From Dryocosmus kuriphilus (Eukaryota > Arthropoda > Insecta > Hymenoptera > Cynipidae): 64,000 nt of DNA. Shown here piece by piece: positions 1 to 11,960 of this stretch; within the stretch, counting starts at the first letter, position 1, and every line of letters starts with the position of its first letter. The notes under the pieces were generated by a model that saw only the letters and a list, made by a program, of their open reading frames with translations, made no database searches and had not been told where the DNA came from. A program made the translations under genes and the position numbers. The stretch is taken from NCBI GenBank assembly GCA_038277395.1, contig CM076189.1, positions 107,372,154-107,436,153 of the forward strand, given 5' to 3'.

Positions 1-287
1 AACATTATGAGACTTAAGGGACTTTAAGAGACTTTCACAGATTTATGTGAATGCAGGGGTTTAAAATGGTTTTAGGAGTTTGAATAATTTTAGGGATTTT
101 AGGGCTTAAAGTGTTGCTAAGAGGTTTAAGAATTTTATGCGTTTAAAAGGATTAACGATTTTTTAGAATTTTTGGGTTTCTAAGTTTTTAAGTGATTAAG
201 GTATTTTAAGGAATAAAGGAGGTTAAGAGATTTAGGGTGTTTTATAGGATTTTAAACGATTTAAAGTCTTGAAGGGATTTATGTCAT
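1..287. repeat. degenerate AT-rich simple repeat
   Basis: The stretch is made of loosely repeated ~10-bp phrases such as TTTAAGGGATTTTAGG, with no open frame of note. It resembles, in the opposite sense, the degenerate repeat at 41.8-42.98 kb. It runs into the assembly gap, so its true length is unknown. Confidence 0.6.
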
Positions 288-787
288 NNNNNNNNNNNNN
301 NNNNNNNNNNNNNNNNNNNNNNNNNNNNNNNNNNNNNNNNNNNNNNNNNNNNNNNNNNNNNNNNNNNNNNNNNNNNNNNNNNNNNNNNNNNNNNNNNNNN
401 NNNNNNNNNNNNNNNNNNNNNNNNNNNNNNNNNNNNNNNNNNNNNNNNNNNNNNNNNNNNNNNNNNNNNNNNNNNNNNNNNNNNNNNNNNNNNNNNNNNN
501 NNNNNNNNNNNNNNNNNNNNNNNNNNNNNNNNNNNNNNNNNNNNNNNNNNNNNNNNNNNNNNNNNNNNNNNNNNNNNNNNNNNNNNNNNNNNNNNNNNNN
601 NNNNNNNNNNNNNNNNNNNNNNNNNNNNNNNNNNNNNNNNNNNNNNNNNNNNNNNNNNNNNNNNNNNNNNNNNNNNNNNNNNNNNNNNNNNNNNNNNNNN
701 NNNNNNNNNNNNNNNNNNNNNNNNNNNNNNNNNNNNNNNNNNNNNNNNNNNNNNNNNNNNNNNNNNNNNNNNNNNNNNNNNNNNNNN
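288..787. other. assembly gap (500 N)
   Basis: Exactly 500 N, which is usually a placeholder for a gap of unknown size. Any reading frame spanning it is meaningless. Confidence 0.99.
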
Positions 788-3700
788 CATGCGTCTTTAG
801 ACCTAATCGCCATGTTAATGGTAGTTCTGGTGGACATTTCCGATCATAATCATCAAAAACGGCTCTTCAGCGATATGCTATAAAAAGTGCAATCAGGGTA
901 TTATTTTGAAACCATTTAAAATAGGTTTGATAGCCAAAAGGCTAAGAAGCATCTTCCTGGCACAGTTAGCAAGATATTTAAAAACAAATGTGTTAGTATG
1001 TTTATCGTTGGTTTGACTACGTGATCGTAAGCGGGCGCCTAGGGTCATCAGCAAAAGCCGTAAGTTTTTGAAATGATTAATTGAGTAGTAAACCTCCTTA
1101 AGAGTTGCACGCGGGGCAAATTTCTAATAGCGAAATCTTGTGATTTCCACCCTAAAAGGAGCCGATCGCTAGACTTCACTACAAACCTGTTTTCATTGAG
1201 ATGTTGCCCTCTCGTGATATTATTTGATCTTATAAAAAGGGCAAGCTCCGTATTCCGTAAATGCTCAGCAAAGCATAATCAGCGAAATATCGATTTTAAT
1301 TGGAATTGAAAAATAAAGTTGTCGAAAGGGAATTATTTAGGGATTCCCTTTTGTGAAGCATGGCTAACCAACAGGCTGCTTGAGCTGCCTGCCGAATGAT
1401 TTTCCACATTTTGCGGCGTTAAACTTCTTTGAGGAAGAGATTCATCACAAGTAACCTTTGCCCTTCCAACAATCTCGTATTTAAAATCCTCGGCCATACA
1501 ACAAAACAACTGTTTCACTCTGGGCCGATCGAAGAAGGAGAGGATGAAAAAGTCGATAAGATCTCTAGGACAAATATGATTAACGACACTCCTCTATTGC
1601 CGAAAACCACCACAACGCAATAAAAAAAATCAATTTCTTCGCCCCACGGATAGAATTTCCCTGCAAAGATTTTGTTCCGGAAATGATGTCTACTACATAG
1701 ATTATGCCGAAGCAGTAGACTACTAATACGGGATAAAAGTCGGGAGACTCGTCTTCGAGAGGCGAGGTATGGTATTGTAGTGAGAGAGAATTCCAAAGGG
1801 AAAGGGACAGAGAGCTGTAACAGAAGTGAAGGTATTGAGTTGTGGAAGACAGTCCTAAGTTTACCTTGGAACCAGGCCAGAAAAATTTTCTAGAAACTTC
1901 CTATTCGTCAGGACAAAGGTTGTGAACCAGGATTTGATGGCACATTTTCTCTATGACTCTATGACATACGAAAGCAATGACATAAATAAGACTATATTTG
2001 GGTGAGCGGATAGCGAACGCGAATCGAAGGACCTTCATGTTCGAATAAATAATAGTATTCTTTTTATAGTGGGGATCCACCAATGAGTGTGTCGTTGATG
2101 CGGTATGCTAGTAGGCGTCTTTTTTTTTGCTGATGCATCAGGACACTACTCGACCCTTGATAGTGTCTCTGGAGTCTCTTATGCCGCGTGTCGTTGTCAT
2201 GAGCGGAATAAAAAAAGGAAGTTGTCCATAGCCGCCCTCGCGATATCTCTACACAAATAATGTGTGTGTGTCGTGTCGACTTTTCGTGCCGAGTGGTAAA
2301 CATTTTCTTCGCACACATGCCTTATTGTATTTCAGCCTTTAAATTGGGATTGGATTCGAATTTCGATTAAGAACGTAGAAGAAACTTTAAGAGATTGCAT
2401 CCTTGATACGCCGAGGTTGAATTTTACTATTCTCTATAGGGAACGCGGCGTCGATATACCTGCCTAATAAAATCGCGCTTATTAGGAGGTCCCGAAATAA
2501 TTTTGCTCACAAGCTAGAAAGAGGTCGATGGATTAGGTAAATGAAATTGAAGGATTAAATAATTGAAGATTTTTTGGAAACGCTAAGGTGCGGGTTACAA
2601 GGAAAAAGGTTCCTTAGGACGGTCTATCGGCTAATTTTCGGTACAATTAAAAAACATTTAATTGATGTAAAGTTTATTGTAAGCTGAATGGAAAGTACCT
2701 GCAAGGCCGTTGTTTTGGAACAGTGCACAAACATTCAATTGACTCCGATGTTTAGCTGAACTTGCTTGTTTAGGTTTTAATTCTATAAATATTGAAAATT
2801 TCGCCCAAGTAATAACTATTATCGGTCCTCAGAACAAGAATCTCAAAGTGCGCGTAACACGATTAAATTTTTTTTGGTTTTTTTTGGACCTTGAAAATTT
2901 CTGTGTTCATTAATTAAGAATCAGGTGGGGATGTCACAGAAACGTATGGACAAATCTAATAGTCAACTTATCGAGGATTTGTTGTACGTTCGAAATTTTT
3001 CAGACCTTCCGTTTAGGAATTTGATTTTTTTTCGGAGTTTTGTGACACCTTCTCATCATGGGATTCAAGATTTGGTAATTGACGGGTCACACGTCTTGCA
3101 ACGCTTTTTTCGAGGGGCGGGGTTTTACAAAGGGTGGGAGTTGGGTTGATCCAGAGAGAAATTGCGGCACACTTTATTTGCTTTATCGTAATCCATCGCG
3201 CTTTGACTCTTAATGCTTTATGGAATGATCGACATTTAAACAAACGATGAACTTCTTCGCATCTTAGGACAATCAGATAAAGCAGAAGACGATGAAGAGG
3301 AAGAATTAACGGAAAGATCTAACGCCCCTTTGTTTTTGGAGATTTTTCCTTCTGAGGGTTTGAATGCGGTTTCTCCACTTCGCTTTCTCTTGACACCTGA
3401 ATAAAGTAAAGGGATACGCTTGCAATGAGAGAAGCTTGCAGATTCGTGTTTTGAATGAAAGTATCAAATACTTCTCTGATGTTGACATTATGGATGGAAT
3501 AGATCGAAAGATTTTTTGACACTTAGCTTGCTGGGGGGGGGGGGGGGGGGGGGGGATTATCGATCCCCCAAGATTTCGAACGACTGAGGATTACCTGGAA
3601 CCTTCAAGTTTGAAGCTGTGCTAACTGCTTGCAAGTGTCGTTTGGTTTGTCAACAAGCAACGCTAAATCTGCGGACTGTTGCATTGAGAAGAACTGTAAT

Positions 3701-4429
3701 ATTGGAATTATTGCAGCTAAAATGGTTCAGTCATGAGCAAATGTTTTTGATTCGCATGACTTTGAGGGAGAAGTGAGTCGCATGCCTTTGGATTACTTTT
3801 CTTCACTAGCGGGAATTCACCAATTTTCTCTAAACGCACTTCCCGTAAATGAATATTCGAGTTGAGTATGTTTAATGAGATTACTAATATCTTGGCGAGG
3901 AATGTACGTTGGGCCACAAGCTTATTCTTAAAAAGCCAACTATTTATCATAGCTGCCATAAAAAGTTGTATGTATGCTATAATTCTAGTTAGTTTGGGAA
4001 CCTTAGTACCTGTCAGTAAATAGTGATGTTACTGTTGTTCAAAGTCGAGTCTGCAATTGCCCCTACACTTCGTAGTTGAGTCACAATTAGTAGCAATGTC
4101 GCAATATATAGTCTCTATGTTTTGAAATTCTTTAATTTGAGGATGTTCTGATTGAAGAATAATAATCAGCTCTTCATTATACTTATGATCATAGTCCTGA
4201 CACAACGACGTAGTATTCTTTAAAACGCAAACTTGCATTGATGAGATTAGCTGTAGGACTACCTACGTATTCCTTTAAGATCCTATTTGTTTTCAAGAGA
4301 GGTATATTTTTTTTAAATATACTCAACGCGAGCTTGAGACGGAGACAGAGAGAGAGATCAGTGGTCAAGCAAATATAAAATCAGAATGTGCATGGCATTT
4401 TGAACAAAAAAATAAAAGAGGAATTATCC
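788..4429. other. unique-looking DNA, no gene recognised
   Basis: About 3.6 kb of somewhat less AT-rich DNA than the rest. Short frames occur on both strands but overlap each other in different frames and have no recognisable motifs. Two weak hints only. First, TATAAAAAGGGCAAG near 1231 is followed about 75 bases later by AATAAA, the spacing seen in LTR promoters, but no LTR ends or primer site can be seen. Second, a minus-strand frame at 3717-3959 has a leucine-rich, hAT-like flavour that I could not confirm. Otherwise I see nothing. Confidence 0.4.
3533..3555. repeat. poly-G run (23 G)
   Basis: An uninterrupted run of 23 G. Runs this long are prone to replication slippage and to sequencing error, so the local length should not be trusted. 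Confidence 0.95.
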
Positions 4430-5689
4430 CAATCCATCCTTTGCGTTCCTGGAAGTAAAGAATAACAGAATTTGTAAGAAAACAATTGAGTTCAATTCAT
4501 GGAGAGGGAGAGTAATATCAGTAGCACTACAAAATAACACCGTCAATGTTCAGAGTGGTCAATGCTCAATGAATTCTTTTCACCATTAAGCAAATTACAT
4601 TACAATGAAAAATGATGTTTAATTTCAATGTTCGATTGTTTGTTTGTCTGCAGAGATAATTAATGATTGTCGGTGATAAAAAAGAAGAAAAACCCACCCA
4701 CAACACCCAAAACTATACATCCCATTGTTCAAAGTAAAGGTTTATTAATGGATGATCCACAATGCTCCTCTGCATTCTGAACCTTTTCTCACTTTTGCTT
4801 ACAGCGCTCACTTTTCAAACTCCCCGTTTTGAAGCAATTAAGAATTTTTGGACACTCTTTTCAAAAAATTCCGCAGCTGCCTTTATCTCTCCTCTTACTT
4901 TGCGCTTACTTTCTCAATACTAGATTTATAACGAATGGATAAAAAAAAACTCCAAAAACCAATTCACAAGCCTTCACATCCTCCTTCAATCTTTCTTTTC
5001 GCCTTCTTCCCAGCATAAGAAAGCGTTACCCTCTCACCCTTAATCTTTCGCTTCCGCCCCTCCCAATATAGCTTTACAATTGTTTAAAACAAAGGTTAAG
5101 GTTTAAAGGCCACGCAATGCTTTCTGCAACTTTACGCCTTTCTTTTCCACTTACGAAGATTGTGCTATCAAAAAAATAAGGAAGGCTAACATCAGCATTA
5201 CACCTTCAGTAATATAGCTATTTATAACTTTTGAATAGGCAATTACAAGACCTACTATTTCTAAAACCCCTGTTTCCTTCTCTCCAAAATTCCGGCTCAC
5301 TATCTAATGAAATATTTTCCGAACACGTCGTCTTGTAAATTTTCCATCATCGGTTTTATACACCAAAACCTACAAATAGAATTAAGAAGTTCTTTAACTC
5401 CTCCCTCTCCTCCATATAACATTTTCAGTGTTTCAGATAAAGGCTAAGGGGTGCCGCCCCACAGTGTTTTGTCTGAAATTTTAAGCCTTCCTTTTTCGCT
5501 TTCGAAGGTTGTGAAATCGAAAACAAAGGCCAAGATCCGTGTTGCACTTGCAAAAATGTATGCAATTAACAAATTCTAAATACCGTCTCATTTCTTGGAA
5601 ATATCCGGAAATATTATTGAATGTTATTCTGCCATTTCAAGCATTTCTTCCTCGATTACGAAGGTTGTGAAATTAAACACAGAAAAGAC

Positions 5690-5790
5690 AAGTTCAGCCC
5701 AAAAAACGATCGCCCCAGAAAGCTTTGCACCAGAAAACGCTCACCTCGAGAAACCTTCGCCCCAAAAAAGCATTCGTCAGTTTTCAAGTC
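5690..5790 (+). repeat. GTTCGCCCCAAAAA minisatellite, copy 1
   Basis: Imperfect ~15-18 bp units of the form CGTTCGCCCCAAAAAGC, flanked on one side by a conserved TCAAGTCCTTAGCGGCTCCTT sense stretch. The same array lies inverted at about 6830-7015 in the same arm and again in the partner arm. Confidence 0.7.
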
Positions 5791-6829
5791 CTTAGCGGCT
5801 CCTTGTATAGAAAAGTACTCACGCGTAAGTCTACTAGAACGTAAAAATCGAAATACTTTGAACGGATACTCGCACTTGCATTGCAAAATTTCCCCAATTG
5901 CTCTTAAGGAAAATATGTCTATAGAAGAATATAATAATGTCCCTACTGTTGCAATATAAGAACAAGTTCTTTTAATGGAACATTTTTTTTTTTAAAGACA
6001 TGCTCTTTTGAAAAATTGAAATAATGAAAATAATATTTCAAAGAGCATGTTCTTTCAAAGAAGAGAGCAAATCCTTTTAGAGGTCTTTTGAATTTACGGC
6101 CCCAATAAAGGGACATAAGAATACAATATTATTTTTATGTTTCTTTAATGAGACCGTAGAGATATCAATATGCTCTGCTATGGAGACAGTTAGATTAAGC
6201 TAGAGCAGTTGCGAATTTAAGAATTCTGTTCCAATGATACTCATTATATCACATTCATCAAAATTCCAATTACCGATAAACCACACCTTTCACAACCTTT
6301 ATGTCTCTATTTCTTTTTTAAAAAAATTCCGGAATCACAACTAAAATGCTATTTCTTGAAACAAAATGTTCAAAGATTGATGATGCTTATGACGTTTTTA
6401 TTCTCAATTTCTGTTGTATACATATATGTGCAATCACAGTTAAATATTTTGCTCTCATGTCTCTGATAACTAGGTGGATTGAGAAATGAACAAATATGTA
6501 TTTATTTACACTTTCAACTTTCGGTAAGAAATATTTATTGGCTCAAAGAGTAGGGAGAAAAAGCTGATTTCCACGTAGGGTCAGTTTGATGCAATGGGAA
6601 AGATTATTGACAGTTTTTGTAACATCGTAAACCTTCTGCTTATGGTTCGTGTAATTTTTTAATAAACCTTTTGATTTTATGTTTTTCTTTATTGAGAGAA
6701 AAAACCTAATAAAGGAACTACTTTCAAGCTAATCGTATTTCTTTACTGTTCTAAATTAGTTGTCAAAGCGAAGTGAACAAACTTCGCCTTCATTAAGGAG
6801 TCGTTAAGGACTTGAAAGGGGTGAATGCA

Positions 6830-7015
6830 TTTTGGCGAGAAGGTTTTACAAGGCGAACATTTTCTGTGGCAAACCTTTTTAGGGCGATCGTCTTTTAGGG
6901 CAAACATTTTTTGCGGCGAACGCTTTTTGGGCGAACGTTTTTCGGGGGACGCTTTTTGAGGCGAACGTCTCTTTGAGCGAGCATTTTTTGAGGAAAACGT
7001 TTTTTTGAGGTGTTT
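6830..7015 (-). repeat. GTTCGCCCCAAAAA minisatellite, copy 2
   Basis: The same ~15-18 bp unit on the minus strand (GGGCGAACGTTTTT on plus). It is preceded by the inverted version of the flank seen at copy 1, so this 3 kb block also has internal inverted symmetry. Confidence 0.7.
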
Positions 7016-7454
7016 AGTCTCGACACATAAATTTAATTTATTTTAAAACGCTTCCGTTTATTTTAAACCATTTCCATGCATCTTTGCTGTGTAACTCATA
7101 TTTCGTTTATAATCTTCTCTTTTCCAGTCTTGGCACGTTTCAACTCTCTGCTTTTCCTTTGTATACCTTTGTTAATTTAGTATCTCTCGCATCTGTACGT
7201 ATTCCCAGAGGCAAGAATGGCCTTGCCAGGGCAATTTACACCGAACCTTCAGAATCTTCGAAAAACACCGTAATAAAATTGTATAGCCTGTTTACTTTGC
7301 CAAAAAATATTAGAAAATTTCTTATGTACTTTCAGCTGTTGAGTAAATAACGAGAATTTGGAAGGACCCATCACAAGGGCCTCACCCTCATCTCCAACTA
7401 CTCGATTTCCAGTTTTCACCCTAGTGCTTCCTACCTTGCGTCTCTTACATTTTT

Positions 7455-8672
7455 ACATTCTCATCAGAGAAAGTATTAGATTTATGCAAAATTTGACTTT
7501 CGCGGATTTCATGAAATCTCCCACGTTTTGAGACCTCCTGAATCCGAAAAAATTGTTTTTACGACCGTGTCTGTCTGTCTGTTGACGTTGTCGTTGTCGT
7601 CGTTGTCGTCGTTGTCGTTGTCTGTGATCGCGATAACTTTCGAAGGACTAATCGGATTGGAATGCGCTTTGGTACACTTCTTTCAGTGGTAAAAAGAAAG
7701 GACGAGTTCGTTAACCAGCGGTTTTTGGCTAACGGTTATGGTTTTATCCATCAAAAACGGTTTTCACAAAATCAAAAAATCCATTTTCCGGCTAAACAAT
7801 GAGAGACACAAAAAAAACGTAAGAAAGTAAAAATTGTTCATCTCAAAAAAATCTACCAATTTTTTTTTATACATTTTTTCATAAAATGCACGGCTTTTGT
7901 TTTAATCGATAAAACGTTATTAAAATAAAAAACTGTGGCTTTCCGCCAAAATATTCAAGATACAAAAAAATAGTTAAGAACAAAGTTGTTCAATTTAAAG
8001 AGATCTACAAATTTTGTCTCAACCATTTTTTGAGAAAATGCACGGTTTTTGTTTTAATCGATAAAACATTATTAAAAATCAATGATTTTAAATTTTTCGC
8101 GAAAACTATGCAAAGATACGGCAAAATAATAATAAACAAGGTTGTTCGCCTCAAAAAGATCTACAAATTTTCTCTCTATCATTTTTTTGGGCAGACCCGT
8201 ACTTTTTGAGTTATTCGTGAAATATGTTGTGAAATATAAAGAAAACCACTTTTCAGCAAAACTATGCAAGATATGAGAAAATATTAACAAGCAGAATTGT
8301 TCACCTTGGAAAATAGCTACAAAATTTATTTATAAGACCCATCGTTTTACTTTTAAGAATCGAAATCCTGTATTGTGAAAATTTGGAAAATCACGAAGAG
8401 CTTTACCAATCTACAATGTGTTTTAAAGAAACGTAATTATCGAGCGTGAAGCGCGAGTGTCGTGATGAGAATGTATTCCTTAAGGGCGATAGAGCCTTAA
8501 GTAAAATAATTTCTTTTGTAATGTTTAATTTAAAGGTTTATACGATCTATAAACACCGAGCGCGTAGCGCGAGGTGAATAATCTATCGAGCGCGAAGCGT
8601 GTGAGTGCCGTAAATAAACGTATCGAGCGCGAAGCGCGGCGCGCGACGAGAATGTGCCCGCGCAGCGGGCAG
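7455..8672 (+). mobile_element. 1.2 kb non-autonomous repeat 'X', copy 1
   Basis: The left end begins ACATTCTCATC. The right end has GACGAGAATGT and then a hairpin, GCCCGCGCAGCGGGC, followed by AG. ATTTTT lies directly outside both ends. The partner arm (26395-26412) and the inner arm (20375-20395) show the site without the element. Inside are a GTTGTCGTC microsatellite, about four diverged ~130-bp tandem units (each with GCACGGTTTTTGTTTTAATCG-like text), and several GAGCGCGAAGCGCGAG palindromes near the right end. No coding frame is visible. Other members lie at 42985-43740, 48963-49754 and 55634-55793. The class is not known to me; it could be a Helitron relative or a cut-and-paste element. 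Confidence 0.75.
7583..7621 (+). repeat. GTTGTCGTC microsatellite
   Basis: A run of GTTGTCGTCGTTGTCGTC inside repeat X. The equivalent site in the copy at 49.6 kb is an expanded GAC/AAC run, so this is a mutable part of the family. Confidence 0.85.
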
Positions 8673-9837
8673 ATTTTTTCTTTTATAATAACCAAACTGA
8701 GTTAGGTCAAAATAAACTAAGATGCATTATATATCATAAACAAGTACCTATAATGTTTAAAAATTACATTGAATTTAACTTATTAAAGGAACTATATATT
8801 ATTGGTTAATAGAAAGATATTTCACACTTAGTACCATGCTGTGTCACTTTTATTAGTTTTTATAAACTAACGATAGTAAAATTTGCAATAAAATATATTA
8901 AATGTGTTAATTCCGCTATTGGAAATAATCAACTAGCTTTTTAGCTGTTAAAGGATCATTTAATAAAAAGCTTATTTTATAAAGCTAGCCTCTATTTATT
9001 TCTTTACGATTGAAATTATTTCAATACATTATTTCTGTTTCAGGTAACTGCAAACAATGTACCAAATACATCAGCTACATAAATTTTATAATACACTGTA
9101 ACCAACATTGAGACAATCTTTAACACAACAGAGTAATATGTTAAAGATCCAATTCATTCACCTGAAACCTTGCAATAATGCATAACATGATTAGTGAAGT
9201 ATTGAAGATATTAAAATCAATCATTGACAGTGAAAAAATAGTTTTTCTTAGGTCAACGTCGAACTGTGGTAAAAATAAATCTACTTCAAGAGATAAAAGT
9301 GAAAACTAGATAAATAATGAATAGATTTGTACTACTGATTCCTATACTAATTAGACAAAATGATCGATCTTTTGCATACAAGTACAAAGAATTCTTTTCA
9401 GCGATATTAAAACTGAAATTGACCTGAGCTAACTACTAAAATATATGAGGAAGAGGAGATGGTTATTTTGGTGAAGGTTGGGGAGGATCATTTTGTAGTT
9501 GAAACTAGATACTGAAAAATGTTTGATTCAATTATTGTACATCGTAACTAGTATATTAAAGCTTTAAAAGAGGAGCTGATCCTCTCTTCCACTAACTAAA
9601 ACTGATTCGGGTGAGCGGAATGAAGAAGAAATACACGCACATTCTAAAAATTATTATTTATTTAATTGATTGCAGTGTAGTAAATTTAAAGGATTACGTA
9701 TAAAATTTTATATCTGATTCTTAAGTTATAAGTGCAGGAAGTCTTCAATCCAATAATTCAGATCTTAATTCAACAATTAGAAGTATTGAACCAGCAGTTG
9801 TTAAAAGTTTTTTTACACCCAATTAATAAGAGTATTA

Positions 9838-10141
9838 TCATTCAATAATGCCAGCCTCTCTTAGTTCATTAATGGTTGCAATTACTTTAAGCGACTTATA
9901 TCCGTTTTTCTGACTGTAAAAGTGAGCGCAAATGATCAACCAATTTATTAGGATCTCCATAGTACTGTAAAAATGTTGTTTTCATAAATTCCGAGGAGAA
10001 ATCATTTTCAGCAGCATCTTCATAATCATCAACATTTTCATTATTATTAGCATAATCATCAACACCATTACTAGTTGTCATGGATAGTGAACTATCATGT
10101 TGGTCAAATTCTTCTTTTTCATCTTCATCTTGCGACTCCAA
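9838..10141 (-). pseudogene. acidic ORF remnant, copy 1
   Basis: One of four degenerate copies, two per palindromic element, of one short coding stretch. The readable part starts ESQDEDEKEEFDQHD, runs through a long Asp/Asn/Glu-rich stretch, and ends near LVDHLRSLLQS then INELREAGIIE and a stop. This copy changes frame between the LLQS and SLKV parts, and its first codon is TTG after an in-frame TAA, so it has no credible start. I do not know the family. The ending reminds me of a C-terminal motif of transposon-linked insect ORFs, from memory only. It may be the last trace of the gene that once moved the element. Confidence 0.5.
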
Positions 10142-10539
10142 TTACATCCATTCATTTTGCATGAGCACAAAATCTTCTAGAGGCTTCGAGAAAACCAAAG
10201 TAGCAAGTTATATACACGTTCTACTTTGTAGACATCGGCTCAAATAATGATAGTAAAATTTAGACGTTAATAATTTATTTTCCTTTTTTACTTATTTGCA
10301 TCACCTCTCATTGAAAATAAAACTAATGATTAGACATTTAGAAAAATTTTTATACTTGTAAAGATTAACCTAACCAATGACTAACTACTGCTTAACATGT
10401 ATCTCAAAAGCATTTGTCACACCTCCATTAGAATTTAAAGTGGTGGTTGAATATTACAACATAATGCAGTACCCTAGTGTGGCTTGTCGGAAAATTCTGA
10501 GCAAGGCGGAAAGCGCATACGTTGAATCGATGTTAAAAC

Positions 10540-10690
10540 AAATGCTGAACCGAAGTCAAACCAAAGTTGAATAAACGTTAAGCCAACGTTAAGTCAAAGT
10601 TGGTTCAAAGATGGTTCAACGTTGGCTCAACGTTGGTTCACCATAGGTTTAACGTTTCTTCGACATTGCACAGAGATGATTCAACATTGC
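10540..10690 (+). repeat. AACGTTGGCTCA minisatellite
   Basis: Twelve-base imperfect units such as AACGTTGGCTCA and AAGTTGGTTCA in tandem. The mirrored arrays are at 12690-12850, 22210-22390 and 24400-24570, one per half-element. Confidence 0.75.
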
Positions 10691-11355
10691 ACAAAAATTG
10701 ATTACATGTCTGATTTTTCAATCTTAGCCACTTTACATATACTTTATTGCCACGCTTCTTGTTTACTCCTTTGCACAATGTATCTGCCTGGATGTTTCAC
10801 TTTGAAAAGTTCTTGTTCATAGAATCCACCAGCGATAGTTTGCTCTTGGTACTCCATGTGCTTGTACGCCGCTGGATTGTTTGGTATGAATTGAGTCACA
10901 GTGAATATCTCTATTGTCCAGTTTGGAGGTGTATCATTAAATTTACCTTCATAATAGTTTGCGTCTAGAATTCATTTCATAAAGCCATATACATTGAAAG
11001 ATGTCGATTGCGCAGGCGCAAACTTATTTTCACATGAAACATGACCTCTAATCTTGAAATAAATACCGGTTCGGCATATTTTATTATGTAGAAGGCGAAA
11101 GTATCACTGTAGGGTGTCTGCAAATCGTTGGTAAAACGGTAGAGCTTTCAGACAATTTTTCCACTTCCAACGTTCCCTGAAATTTCAAAATTACAGTTTT
11201 TGCAATCAAATTACATTATTCTCCCTGTTTTAACTCTAAAAGTATTCCCTAAGATTAAAAATGGTTTTTTTTCCACTAGCTCCATCTGCGTAATAGAATA
11301 TGGTGACCTGGTCTTTTGTTTCAAGATTAGATGTCACGTTTATATACACATTCAC

Positions 11356-11478
11356 CTCCCCATCTTTCTCCTCCTCACTCCTCTCCTCCTAATAATACTC
11401 CTCCTCCTCCACGTCCTGCTCCTCCTCCTCGTCCTTTTCCTCCTCCTCCTCCTGCTCCTCCTCCTTCTCCTCCTCTTG
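11356..11478 (+). repeat. CTC-rich low-complexity tract
   Basis: CTCCTCCTC-type tract adjoining the central unique segment of the palindromic element. The mirrored GAG tract is at 23598-23722. The leucine- or proline-rich frames read from it are artefacts of composition. Confidence 0.85.
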
Positions 11479-11489
11479 ATATAAACTGA

Positions 11490-11960
11490 ACTCTAGGAAC
11501 GAATAGTCATTCATGTTGTGGCAGTGTCCAAATTGCTCAAAAGTTTATTCAAGGCTCGATAATTTTAAAAGACGTGCAAAATACTCTTGCAGAGCAAAGA
11601 ATCATGTTACGATGATGATGGCGATGGTGATGATGATGATGATGATGAGAGAGGCTTCCGAAAAATTGCAAAGGTGTCTGAAGCTATAAGAACAACTCAA
11701 AACAGCAACAAACCGAATAGAAAGACTAATGATGAAATTCATCGAAAGCAGAAAATTTGAGACCTAATGAAGAGCGAGATATTCAAGAAGAAATCGAACT
11801 ACATTCTTCTCTATTAAAGAAACTTGTAGGCATTACTTAGAAGGTTAAACGTGAATTGAAGTCACAAGTGAAGAAGCGAAAATTAGAATCAGAACATGAT
11901 CTCAGTTTTATCATCTGGAAAGGGGGAAAATATTGTCCTCAGATTTATTAGCTGTAAAAT
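11490..11960 (+). pseudogene. captured lola-like zinc finger relic, copy 1
   Basis: The centre of the palindromic element is not part of the inverted repeats and appears to be a captured gene fragment. Near 11516-11590 the frame reads LWQCPNCSKVYSRLDNFKRR and then AKYSC. This is the CPxC..Y..L..H....C layout of single C2H2 fingers in lola/BTB-type insect transcription factors. The first zinc-binding histidine is replaced by arginine (CGT), and a stop lies just upstream. An Asp-rich (GAT)n stretch and a lysine-rich stretch (SNYI, KRKLESEHDLSFIIW) follow with stops and frame changes. It cannot make a working finger. Family assignment is from the motif alone. Confidence 0.45.

Noticed and set aside
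232..883. Long frames across the first run of N
   Set aside because: They are created by the 500-N gap; the same holds for the frames across 17204-17903.
7084..7350. 88-codon ORF conserved in both arms (also 26868-26680)
   Set aside because: Conservation follows from the duplication itself. The right copy is truncated by a stop, and no coding signature or family is seen.
7455..8672. Calling repeat X a Helitron
   Set aside because: The GC hairpin near one end is suggestive, but there is no TC start or CTRR end, and a possible 6-bp duplication would contradict it.
11200..11484. Leucine-rich membrane-like protein
   Set aside because: Produced by the CTC repeat at 11356-11478; the mirror tract gives proline-rich frames on the other strand.
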